Positions 1 through 4,843 of a stretch of DNA of 7,281 nucleotides are shown here, one piece after another. The notes below the pieces were generated by a model, which did not search any database, had not been told where the DNA came from, and worked only from the letters and a program-made list of their open reading frames with translations. The translations under genes were made by a program, and so were the position numbers. The stretch is from Oscillospiraceae bacterium (lineage in GTDB: Bacteria; Bacillota; Clostridia; Oscillospirales; Acutalibacteraceae). The DNA is taken from the NCBI GenBank assembly GCA_003517915.1, contig DOZQ01000116.1:1-7281 (forward strand), given 5' to 3'. Numbering within the stretch: the stretch's first letter is position 1; each line of letters begins with the position of its first letter.

Positions 1-126
1 GTATACTAAGGTGGCAGGTGCGGCCGTGATGGCCGCTGTGTGTGGTAGTGCCTTACCCACATAGGTCTTGCCGGGTGTTACCGCACCTGGCAGACTGCCT
101 GTGTTTTTTTATCGCGGTGTTCCCGC
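1..126 (-). ncRNA. Unidentified structured RNA or leader running off the left edge
   Basis: If transcription starts near 126 from the promoter at 133-161, the RNA begins with a small hairpin (GCGG-GAACA-CCGC). It then has an A-rich linker and a dense set of helices. GCGGCC-loop-GGCCGC (20-36) is a perfect 6-bp hairpin. TGTGG/CCACA forms another around 40-61. A 9-bp helix can form between 15-23 and 81-89, and it is mutually exclusive with the hairpin at 65-95. I do not recognise it as SRP RNA, 6S, tmRNA, RNase P, a T-box or a known riboswitch class. It could be a small RNA or the 5' leader of a gene outside the window. A reading frame from about 118 to the edge is open but lacks a clear start and ribosome binding site. 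Confidence 0.3.
58..110 (+). terminator. Probable intrinsic terminator near left edge
   Basis: On the plus strand, GTCT(T)GCCGGGTG pairs with CACCTGGCAGAC (one bulged T, one G-U), with an outer CACA/TGTG helix across an internal loop. The hairpin is followed directly by seven Ts (104-110). This would end a plus-strand transcript entering from the left. A short reading frame coming in from the edge stops at TAG 62-64, inside the hairpin, but is too short to identify. The same DNA also lies downstream of a minus-strand promoter (133-161), so the fold may instead belong to a minus-strand RNA. Confidence 0.45.
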
Positions 127-132
127 ATCTAT

Positions 133-161
133 ATATTAGCACATTTTGTCATATGGGTCAA
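133..161 (-). promoter_or_regulatory. Sigma-A promoter reading leftwards
   Basis: On the minus strand, TTGACC (161-156) is followed after exactly 17 nt by TAATAT (138-133), which predicts a start near 126. It diverges from the toxin promoter at 212-240. What it drives lies mostly outside the window. Confidence 0.6.
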
Positions 162-211
162 GGGAAAAAGCAAGAATTATGGAATTTTTCTGGAGGTATA
201 ATCCAAATCAA

Positions 212-240
212 TTGACAAACAACACTATCTGAGGTAAAAT
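212..240 (+). promoter_or_regulatory. Sigma-A promoter of the putative toxin mRNA
   Basis: A consensus TTGACA at 212-217 is followed by a 17-nt spacer and TAAAAT at 235-240. The predicted start is near 247, exactly at the foot of a perfect 6-bp hairpin. This is a strong promoter for a transcript whose only sensible reading frame is the 30-codon ORF at 334-426. Confidence 0.8.
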
Positions 241-246
241 ATTGTC

Positions 247-261
247 GGACGCTGTGCGTCC
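247..261 (+). promoter_or_regulatory. 5'-terminal hairpin of the toxin mRNA
   Basis: GGACGC (247-252), loop TGT, then GCGTCC (256-261) form a perfect 6-bp stem starting at the predicted first transcribed base. Stable 5' hairpins protect several type I toxin mRNAs from decay; that role here is inferred from position. Confidence 0.55.
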
Positions 262-302
262 CGAAGGGCAGTATTGCAAGCGGCTTATGTCGTGAGCGGT
301 TA

Positions 303-332
303 GCATCATCCCCCAAAGAAAGGGGGTGACGC
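303..332 (+). promoter_or_regulatory. Hairpin sequestering the toxin ribosome binding site
   Basis: C310-C314 can pair with G322-G326 across a seven-base AAAGAAA loop. The helix extends outward as CA/TG and T/A, then GC/GC, with one bulged T (309) and one A-C mismatch. The paired G5 is the core of the Shine-Dalgarno sequence (AAAGGGGGTGA, 319-329) for the GTG at 334, so the folded mRNA should be poorly translated. Occlusion of the ribosome binding site is a common feature of type I toxin mRNAs. Confidence 0.55.
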
Positions 333-333
333 C

Positions 334-426
334 GTGGAATATTTAGTAATGCTTTACTTAATCCTGGTTGCTGTAAAAGGCATCCTTGTGGTTATAGAAC
401 GCGTTTTAAATAGAAAACGAAAGTAA
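334..426 (+). CDS. Putative type I toxin: 30-aa single-span hydrophobic peptide
   Basis: This is a 30-residue ORF starting with GTG, preceded by a strong Shine-Dalgarno (AAAGGGGGTGA) with seven bases between the G-run and the start. The peptide has a short N-terminus (MEYLV), an unbroken hydrophobic stretch over about residues 4-21 interrupted by one Lys at 15, and a strongly basic end (residues 23-30, ending NRKRK). That is the build of membrane-acting toxins of type I toxin-antitoxin systems such as Fst/Ldr. I see no clear sequence match to Fst, TxpA/BsrG or the holin-like family, so the family is unassigned. It has its own strong promoter, a structured leader, and an antisense RNA converging on its 3' end. 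Its stop codon lies inside the shared terminator stem. Toxicity is inferred from architecture, not seen. The alternative is a small membrane peptide with another role under antisense control. Confidence 0.7.
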   Translation: MEYLVMLYLILVAVKGILVVIERVLNRKRK

Positions 427-505
427 CCGCTCCCCCTCCAAGGTTAGCGGTTACTTTGTAGCTAATAACGGATAGAGGCTGACCGCTCATGCGATACTGC
501 CTTCT
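407..505 (-). ncRNA. Putative antisense antitoxin RNA, roughly 90-100 nt
   Basis: The consensus promoter at 512-540 predicts a start near 505. The transcript would run through the 446-457/420-431 hairpin and end in the U-rich stretch around 405-415. It would overlap the 3' end of the toxin mRNA over about 50 nt, including the last codons. Its hairpin strand also contains TAACCGCT, complementary to the toxin leader at 295-302 just ahead of the sequestered ribosome binding site. A second short match is GGGGGA against TCCCCC at 309-314. This copies the logic of RNAII of par/Fst loci. There is no plausible ORF. Ends are predicted from promoter and hairpin only. Confidence 0.65.
420..457. terminator. 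Bidirectional terminator shared by toxin mRNA and antisense RNA
   Basis: This is a perfect 12-bp inverted repeat (AAAGTAACCGCT at 420-431, AGCGGTTACTTT at 446-457) around a 14-base loop. In the minus direction it is followed by TTTCGTTTTCTATTT, a reasonable U-rich tail. In the plus direction the tail is short (TTTG), so plus-strand termination may leak. The loop is C5-rich on the plus strand and G5-rich on the minus strand, which gives the antisense RNA a GGAGGGGG loop. Confidence 0.65.
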
Positions 506-511
506 GCTATT

Positions 512-540
512 ATATTACAGCAGCTTACGTCGATTGTCAA
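512..540 (-). promoter_or_regulatory. Sigma-A promoter of the antisense RNA
   Basis: On the minus strand, TTGACA (540-535) is followed by a 17-nt spacer and TAATAT (517-512), which is near-consensus. It points at the 3' end of the toxin ORF. No protein-coding gene lies downstream in this direction before the edge, so a regulatory RNA is the natural product. Confidence 0.8.
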
Positions 541-704
541 CGGGAAAATATTTTTGTGGAAATGCCTTTCCTTATCCTGAAAAATGTAAAATTGTGTTGA
601 AGCTGCCTTTCGGCCACTGTAAAGCCTTTTTTATTCTGTTTCTCTGTTGTGCCGCACTTGAGGTACTTTATCGCTTTATTTTCCATATCGTGTATTTTAC
701 CATC

Positions 705-735
705 AAAAACGGTGTTTGTTCGCTCACCACTCTTT
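705..735 (-). terminator. Possible weak terminator of the polyamine operon
   Basis: On the minus strand, immediately after the nspC stop, GGTG (728-725) pairs with CACC (714-711) and extends through A-T and G-T pairs, with a 10-base loop. A C-to-G step and five Ts (709-705) follow. The stem leans on wobble pairs and overlaps the stop region. It is the best candidate in the spacer but not a strong one. I find nothing else supportable in 541-704, apart from AT-rich sequence. Confidence 0.4.
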
Positions 736-1870
736 AAGAAAGCCGTCCCTTAAAATCCTCATACCCGAAGCTTTTAAGCGTCCTGAGGCCCGCCGCTTCG
801 CTGTATAAGCATATGGAGGGCAGTCTCATACCATTGAAGGTGTTGTTCTTAACCATAGTGTAATGCGCCATGTCACAAAAGATAAGCACATCCCCGGGTT
901 TCAGCGGTTCCCTGAACGAATAGTCGCCGATTACATCGCCTGCAAGGCAGGTAGGCCCGCTCAGTCTGTAGGTAAACTGCTGCTTGCCCGGGGAGGCCGC
1001 GCCGACAATCTCCGGGCGGTAGGGCATCTCCAGCACATCCGGCATGTGGCAGGCGGCGGAAGTGTCAAGAACCGCTATAGACATGTCGTTTTCAACTGTA
1101 TCCAGCACTCTCGCGGCCAGATATCCGGCGTTCAGCGCCACCGCCTCGCCCGGCTCAAGATACACCCGCACACCGTATTTGCGGCTGAAACGCGAAACGC
1201 AGCTTATGAGCACCGCAATGTCATAATCCTTCCTTGTAATATGATGTCCGCCGCCGAAATTCACCCATTTTACCATGCGCAGATACGGCTCGAATTTCTC
1301 TTCTACCACACGCAATGTCCGCATGAGTACGTCGGCGTTCTGCTCGCACATGGTGTGAAAGTGCAGACCCTCAATGCCCTCAAGCTCGTCCGGCTCAAAC
1401 CGGTCTATAGTCACGCCAAGGCGCGAAAACGGCGCGCAGGGATCATACAGTTCGGTTTTTATTTCGGAATACTCGGGATTTATCCGCAGCCCGCAGGAAA
1501 TCCTCCTGCCGCAGTGCTTTACCCTGCTCCGGAATTTACGCCACTGCGCAAATGAATTGAATACGATATGGTCGCATATAGAGAGAATCTCGTCAAATTC
1601 GTCCTCGCGGTAGGCGGGGGAAAAAATATGCGTCTCACCGCCCAAATGCTCGTGCCCGAGCCGAGCCTCATAAAGCCCGCTCGCCGTGCTGCCGCTTAGA
1701 AACCGGCTTATAAGCGGGTAAACGCCGAACATAGAAAATCCCTTTTGAGCCAGCAGAATACGGCAGTCGGTTATATCCGACACGCTTTTAAGCCGCAGCA
1801 GATTCTTTTTCAGCAGATCCTCATCCACTATATAGCAGGGGGTGGCCAGCGCGTTTAAATCCAGCTTCAT
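734..1870 (-). CDS. nspC: Carboxynorspermidine/carboxyspermidine decarboxylase
   Basis: This PLP enzyme removes CO2 from carboxyspermidine (or carboxynorspermidine) to give spermidine (or norspermidine), the last step of the aspartate-semialdehyde polyamine route. It is a cytoplasmic fold-III (alanine racemase-like) decarboxylase related to ODC and DapDC. At 378 aa it matches the family length. Visible motifs are the expected Schiff-base Lys43 in LAQKGFS, GLHFHT at 168-173, the glycine-rich FGGGHH at 205-210, and the phosphate-binding EPGE at 239-242. The Cys-Asp pair of the active site is in GPTCLAGD (Cys308, Asp312), and Tyr337 lies in MAHYTM. I chose the ATG at 1870 because the mature-looking MKLDLNALATPCYIVDE start follows it and GGAG sits 10 nt upstream. 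The 30-residue extension to 1960 lies inside the upstream gene and looks like frame-shifted sequence. The start is 7 nt after the dehydrogenase stop. The natural substrate cannot be told from sequence. Confidence 0.93.
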   Translation of the reverse strand: MKLDLNALATPCYIVDEDLLKKNLLRLKSVSDITDCRILLAQKGFSMFGVYPLISRFLSGSTASGLYEARLGHEHLGGETHIFSPAYREDEFDEILSICDHIVFNSFAQWRKFRSRVKHCGRRISCGLRINPEYSEIKTELYDPCAPFSRLGVTIDRFEPDELEGIEGLHFHTMCEQNADVLMRTLRVVEEKFEPYLRMVKWVNFGGGHHITRKDYDIAVLISCVSRFSRKYGVRVYLEPGEAVALNAGYLAARVLDTVENDMSIAVLDTSAACHMPDVLEMPYRPEIVGAASPGKQQFTYRLSGPTCLAGDVIGDYSFREPLKPGDVLIFCDMAHYTMVKNNTFNGMRLPSICLYSEAAGLRTLKSFGYEDFKGRLS

Positions 1871-1877
1871 TATATCA

Positions 1878-3077
1878 TCACTCCACCGTCTTCGGAGCAA
1901 AGCTTTCCTGCCAGGGCAGGCCGCAGCGGTTAAGCTCCGCCATAAACGGGTCGGGATCAAACTCCTCGACGTTATAAACGCCGGGTTTTTGCCATTTACC
2001 GGTCAGCACCATCATCGCCCCTATCATAGCCGGCACGCCTGTGGTATAAGAAATCGCCTGTGAGCCGACCTCGCGGTAGCACTGCTGATGATCACACACA
2101 TTATAAAGATAATAATCCTTTTCCTGGCCGTCCTTTATCCCCTTAAAAATGCAGCCTATATTGGTTTTGCCCTTGGTACGCGGCCCCAGCGAGGCCGGAT
2201 CGGGCAGCACCGCCTTTAAAAACTGCAATGGGACTATGGGCCGTCCCTCATACATAATCGGCTCTATAGAGGTCATGCCGACGTTCTGAAGCACGGTCAA
2301 ATGGTTCAAATAGCTCTGTGAAAAGGTCATAAAAAACCGGATGCGCTTTATTCCCTTAATGTTAAGGGCTAAGGATTCCAGCTCCTCATGATGCAAAAGG
2401 TACATATCTTTTCTGCCTATTTCGGGGAAATCATATTCGCGCTTTACCGACATCGGCGGCACCTCAATGAATTTGCCGTCTTCAAAATAACTGCCGTTCG
2501 CGGTGACCTCCCTTATATTTATTTCGGGATTGAAATTTGTGGCGAACGGGTAGCCGTGATCCCCGGCGTTCGCGTCGAGGATATCGATGCGGCTGATCTC
2601 GTCAAAATGGTGCTTCGCGGCATAGGCGGAAAACACGCCGGTCACCCCCGGATCAAAGCCGCTGCCCAAAACGGCGGTAAGCCCCGCGTTTTTAAAGCGG
2701 TCGCGGTAAGCCCACTGGTGGCTGTATTCAAATTTCGCGGTATCCGGCGGCTCGTAGTTCGCCGTGTCAAGATAATGCACGCCGGCGGCCAGACACGCAT
2801 CCATAATACTCAAATCCTGATAGGGCAGGGCGAGATTCATGACGATGTCGGGTTTGTATTCTTTTATAAGCCCACTCAGCATCTCGACATTGTCCGCGTC
2901 GACCTGAGCGACGGAAACCTTGGTTTTACCGCCGTCCAGCTTGGCTTTTAGCGCCTCGCATTTTTCTAAGGTACGGCTCGCGATGCAGATTTCCTCAAAC
3001 ACATCCGGATTTTGGCAGCATTTGTGCGCCGCCACGCCGGCCACCCCGCCGGCGCCTATAATCATGGCTTTACCCAT
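1878..3077 (-). CDS. Carboxyspermidine/carboxynorspermidine dehydrogenase (saccharopine dehydrogenase family)
   Basis: Members condense L-aspartate semialdehyde with putrescine (or diaminopropane) and reduce the Schiff base with NADPH, giving carboxyspermidine (or carboxynorspermidine) for NspC. The protein has 399 residues, the usual family length. It opens with a Rossmann motif (IIGAGGVAGVAAHK, about 6-19) and has SRT at 34-36, where NADP 2'-phosphate is usually held. It continues with NLALPYQDLSIMDACLAAGV (81-100), HYLDTANYE, and the conserved GSGFDPGVTGVFSAYA (138-153), followed by the C-terminal saccharopine dehydrogenase-like domain with TTGVPAMIGAMM at 345-356. The ATG at 3077 follows AAAGGAGG with 8 nt spacing. 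An upstream ATG 11 codons earlier would cover that site and is rejected. The pairing with nspC separates it from true saccharopine dehydrogenases. A carboxyaminopropylagmatine-type activity on agmatine is an alternative that cannot be excluded. Confidence 0.9.
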   Translation of the reverse strand: MGKAMIIGAGGVAGVAAHKCCQNPDVFEEICIASRTLEKCEALKAKLDGGKTKVSVAQVDADNVEMLSGLIKEYKPDIVMNLALPYQDLSIMDACLAAGVHYLDTANYEPPDTAKFEYSHQWAYRDRFKNAGLTAVLGSGFDPGVTGVFSAYAAKHHFDEISRIDILDANAGDHGYPFATNFNPEINIREVTANGSYFEDGKFIEVPPMSVKREYDFPEIGRKDMYLLHHEELESLALNIKGIKRIRFFMTFSQSYLNHLTVLQNVGMTSIEPIMYEGRPIVPLQFLKAVLPDPASLGPRTKGKTNIGCIFKGIKDGQEKDYYLYNVCDHQQCYREVGSQAISYTTGVPAMIGAMMVLTGKWQKPGVYNVEEFDPDPFMAELNRCGLPWQESFAPKTVE

Positions 3078-3111
3078 GTGTAATTCCTCCTTTATTAGCA
3101 AATACGTCAAG

Positions 3112-3140
3112 TGTAGGGGAGGCCAATGGCCGTCCGTGGG
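3112..3140. repeat. REP-like palindromic repeat between speB and the dehydrogenase
   Basis: TGTAGGGG followed by AGGCCAATGGCCGTCC contains GGCC-AAT-GGCC, with flanking GG/CC extending the palindrome imperfectly. It sits in a 70-nt spacer inside an otherwise tight operon. Its TGTAGGGG...CCGTCCG outline resembles dispersed intergenic repeats I recall from gut Firmicutes, and it shares a T(G/A)TAGGG start with the palindrome at 7201-7231. Family membership is inferred. Confidence 0.4.
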
Positions 3141-3147
3141 TAAAATA

Positions 3148-4002
3148 TCACGGCGCGTCTGATATCGTCAGCAGCATTTCCCGCAGCAGCTTGCAGCCCA
3201 GCGACACGGATATCCCGCTCGGGTCATAGGGCGGGGACAGCTCGTTTAAATCCGCACCGATAATATTCAGTCCCGATATATTCTCAAAGGCGTTCAAAAG
3301 CTCCGCAAAACTCACTCCGCCCGCCTCGGGCGTACCGGTGCCCGGACATTCCGACGGATCTAAAACGTCGATATCCAGCGAAAAATACACCGGGGCATTT
3401 CCTATATCCCGTTCCAGCTCCTCGGTGCCGAAGAGATGGTATTTCCGCAAATACACATGCTCTCTTGCCCACTCGAATTCCGCCTTGTCGCCGCTTCTTA
3501 TGCCGAACTGGAATATGCGCCCGTCGCCCAGAATGTCCCAGCAGCGGCGCATGACCGTCGCGTGCGAGAGCGCCTCGCCCAAATACTCCTGCCTTAAATC
3601 GGTGTGGGCGTCAAAATGCACTATGCGCAGCTCGGGGAACCGCTTAGCCGCCGCCCGCACCGCGCCTAGGGTGACCAGATGCTCCCCGCCTATCATAACT
3701 GGGAGCTTGTACGCGTCCAAAATCCGCCCGGCGCAGTCTTCAATGGCCGCGAGGGTCTTTTCCGCGCTGCCGAACGGCAGCTCCAAATCCCCGAGATCGC
3801 AGATTTTAAGCTCGGTCAGATCCCTGTCGAGATAGGGGCTGTAGGTTTCAATCGAATACGCCGCCGCTCGCATGGCCGAGGCGGCAAACCTCGAGCCGGG
3901 GCGGTAGGACGAGGTGCCGTCAAACGGCGCGCCGAACAGCACCAGCCCGCTTTCGTCAAAGCCGCTGTCACATCCTATAAAGGTTTTGTCATACAGATTC
4001 AT
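3148..4002 (-). CDS. speB: Agmatinase (ureohydrolase family)
   Basis: This is a binuclear-manganese ureohydrolase that most likely hydrolyses agmatine to putrescine and urea in the cytoplasm. It has 284 residues, slightly shorter than E. coli SpeB. All metal-binding signatures are visible: His108 in GGEH (105-108); Asp131, His133 and Asp135 in DAHTD; SHATVMRR at 147-153, typical of the family; and Asp210 and Asp212 in SLDIDVLDP, followed by GTGTPEAGG (221-229), an agmatinase-type ending of the motif. The ATG at 4002 lies inside the end of speE, a 14-nt overlap, with GGGA about 11 nt upstream, so translation is probably coupled to speE. Placement next to the decarboxylase and aminopropyltransferase supports a polyamine role over arginase or formiminoglutamase. 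N1-aminopropylagmatine is an alternative substrate, as in Thermus. Confidence 0.93.
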   Translation of the reverse strand: MNLYDKTFIGCDSGFDESGLVLFGAPFDGTSSYRPGSRFAASAMRAAAYSIETYSPYLDRDLTELKICDLGDLELPFGSAEKTLAAIEDCAGRILDAYKLPVMIGGEHLVTLGAVRAAAKRFPELRIVHFDAHTDLRQEYLGEALSHATVMRRCWDILGDGRIFQFGIRSGDKAEFEWAREHVYLRKYHLFGTEELERDIGNAPVYFSLDIDVLDPSECPGTGTPEAGGVSFAELLNAFENISGLNIIGADLNELSPPYDPSGISVSLGCKLLREMLLTISDAP

Positions 4003-4843
4003 CTAAAAGCAGTCCCTTTACATAGTTTGGAATGGCGAACGCTCCGATATGCAGCGCGGTGTTATAATATCTTGTCTCTATGTCCAGCGCGTTCCACGCG
4101 GCCTTATCCAGGCGGTCGGTCGGATGGTGCTTTTTTGAGGCGAAGCCGAACAGCCAGTGCCCTGACGGGTAGGTCGGGATATGCGCCTGATAGACATCGC
4201 TGAGCGGAAACCGGGCGCCTATGCGCCGGTGGGCTACCCCGACTATCTCGCGGTCGGCTCTGTAAAAAGCGCTTTCGTGCTGATTTATTAAAATCCCCTC
4301 AGCGGTCAGCGCCTTATGGCAGCTGCCGTAAAACTCCTTGGTAAAAAGCCCCTCGCCCGGGCCGAACGGGTCGGTGGAATCGACTATGATGAGGTCGTAT
4401 TCCTCCTGCCTTGTGCGCACAAATTTCAGCCCGTCCTCAAAATGGATATGCACGCGGGGATCGTCCAGCCTGCACGCGGTGAACGGCAGATATTTACGGC
4501 TCAGCTCGACCACCATTTTGTCTATTTCCACAAGGTCGATGTGCGAAACGCCGGGATAACGGCAAAGCTCCCGCACGGTGCCGCCGTCCCCGGCCCCTAT
4601 CACCAACACCTTTTTTATTTTCGGATTAACCGCCATAGGAACATGGACAATCATCTCGTGGTAGACGAACTCGTCCTTTTCAGTCAGCATTAAATATCCG
4701 TCCATCACGAGTATGCGGCCGAACTCCGGCGAATCGAATATGTCGATGCGCTGGAACTCACTTTGCTCGCAGCAGAGCTGTTTATTCACCCTTATGGAAA
4801 ACCTCACGTCGTCGGTGTGATATTCCGAATACCACAGATCCAT
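3989..4843 (-). CDS. speE: Polyamine aminopropyltransferase (spermidine synthase)
   Basis: It transfers the aminopropyl group of decarboxylated SAM to putrescine, giving spermidine and methylthioadenosine. It has 284 residues, close to E. coli SpeE (288). After an N-terminal beta domain (residues 1-60), the Rossmann methyltransferase-like core carries VLVIGAGDGG (79-88), the ribose-binding Glu106 in LVEIDKMVVE, EDG at 136-138, and the catalytic-site DSTDPFGPGEGLFTKEFY (155-172). This last motif is very close to the putrescine-using E. coli form. YPSGHWLFGFAS lies at 225-236. The ATG at 4843 shares one base with the TAA of the upstream decarboxylase (TAATG), with GGAGG 7 nt before it, so translation is likely coupled. 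A 51-residue extension upstream is rejected because it overlaps that gene and lies before the ribosome binding site. Substrate (putrescine, agmatine or spermidine) is not proven by sequence. Confidence 0.94.
   Translation of the reverse strand: MDLWYSEYHTDDVRFSIRVNKQLCCEQSEFQRIDIFDSPEFGRILVMDGYLMLTEKDEFVYHEMIVHVPMAVNPKIKKVLVIGAGDGGTVRELCRYPGVSHIDLVEIDKMVVELSRKYLPFTACRLDDPRVHIHFEDGLKFVRTRQEEYDLIIVDSTDPFGPGEGLFTKEFYGSCHKALTAEGILINQHESAFYRADREIVGVAHRRIGARFPLSDVYQAHIPTYPSGHWLFGFASKKHHPTDRLDKAAWNALDIETRYYNTALHIGAFAIPNYVKGLLLDESV

Larger units (their letters stand above)
267..501. repeat. Inverted repeat pair at the 5' ends of toxin mRNA and antisense RNA
   Basis: GGCAGTATTGCA (267-278) and TGAGCGGTTAGC (293-304) recur in the same order on the minus strand as GGCAGTATCGCA (501-490) and TGAGCGGTCAGC (489-478). 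Each match is 11 of 12. The blocks are 14 nt apart in the toxin leader and adjacent in the antisense RNA. The two RNAs therefore begin with related sequence. A toxin transcript reading past the terminator could also fold its 5' leader onto its own 3' end. Confidence 0.7.

Noticed and set aside
70..90. T-box-like string GGGTGTTACCGC
   Set aside because: The invariant TGG of the T-box loop is missing, there is no specifier domain, and no aminoacyl-tRNA or amino-acid gene follows on the plus strand.
600..640. Possible plus-strand terminator ahead of the T6 run near 631
   Set aside because: Only a 3-bp GGC/GCC stem could be formed before the T-run, too weak to call.
489..737. 82-codon plus-strand ORF between the toxin module and nspC
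   Set aside because: There is no ribosome binding site. Its start sits on the antisense RNA's template and its first codons cover that RNA's promoter. Composition is that of AT-rich spacer, and it runs into the nspC end.
863..1555. Long plus-strand ORFs opposite the polyamine genes (also near 2388-2951, 3679-4203 and 5524-6018)
   Set aside because: They are frame shadows of the GC-rich real genes: no ribosome binding sites, histidine/arginine-rich low-sense translations, and they lie opposite strongly conserved enzymes.
1871..1960. 30-residue N-terminal extension of NspC
   Set aside because: It lies wholly in the 3' end of the dehydrogenase gene in another frame and precedes the better-placed ATG at 1870. 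The family alignment starts at MKLDLNALATPCYI.
3078..3147. Internal promoter ahead of the dehydrogenase gene
   Set aside because: TTGACG is present on the minus strand, but the only TAATAA-like -10 lies 7 nt away, too close to work with it.
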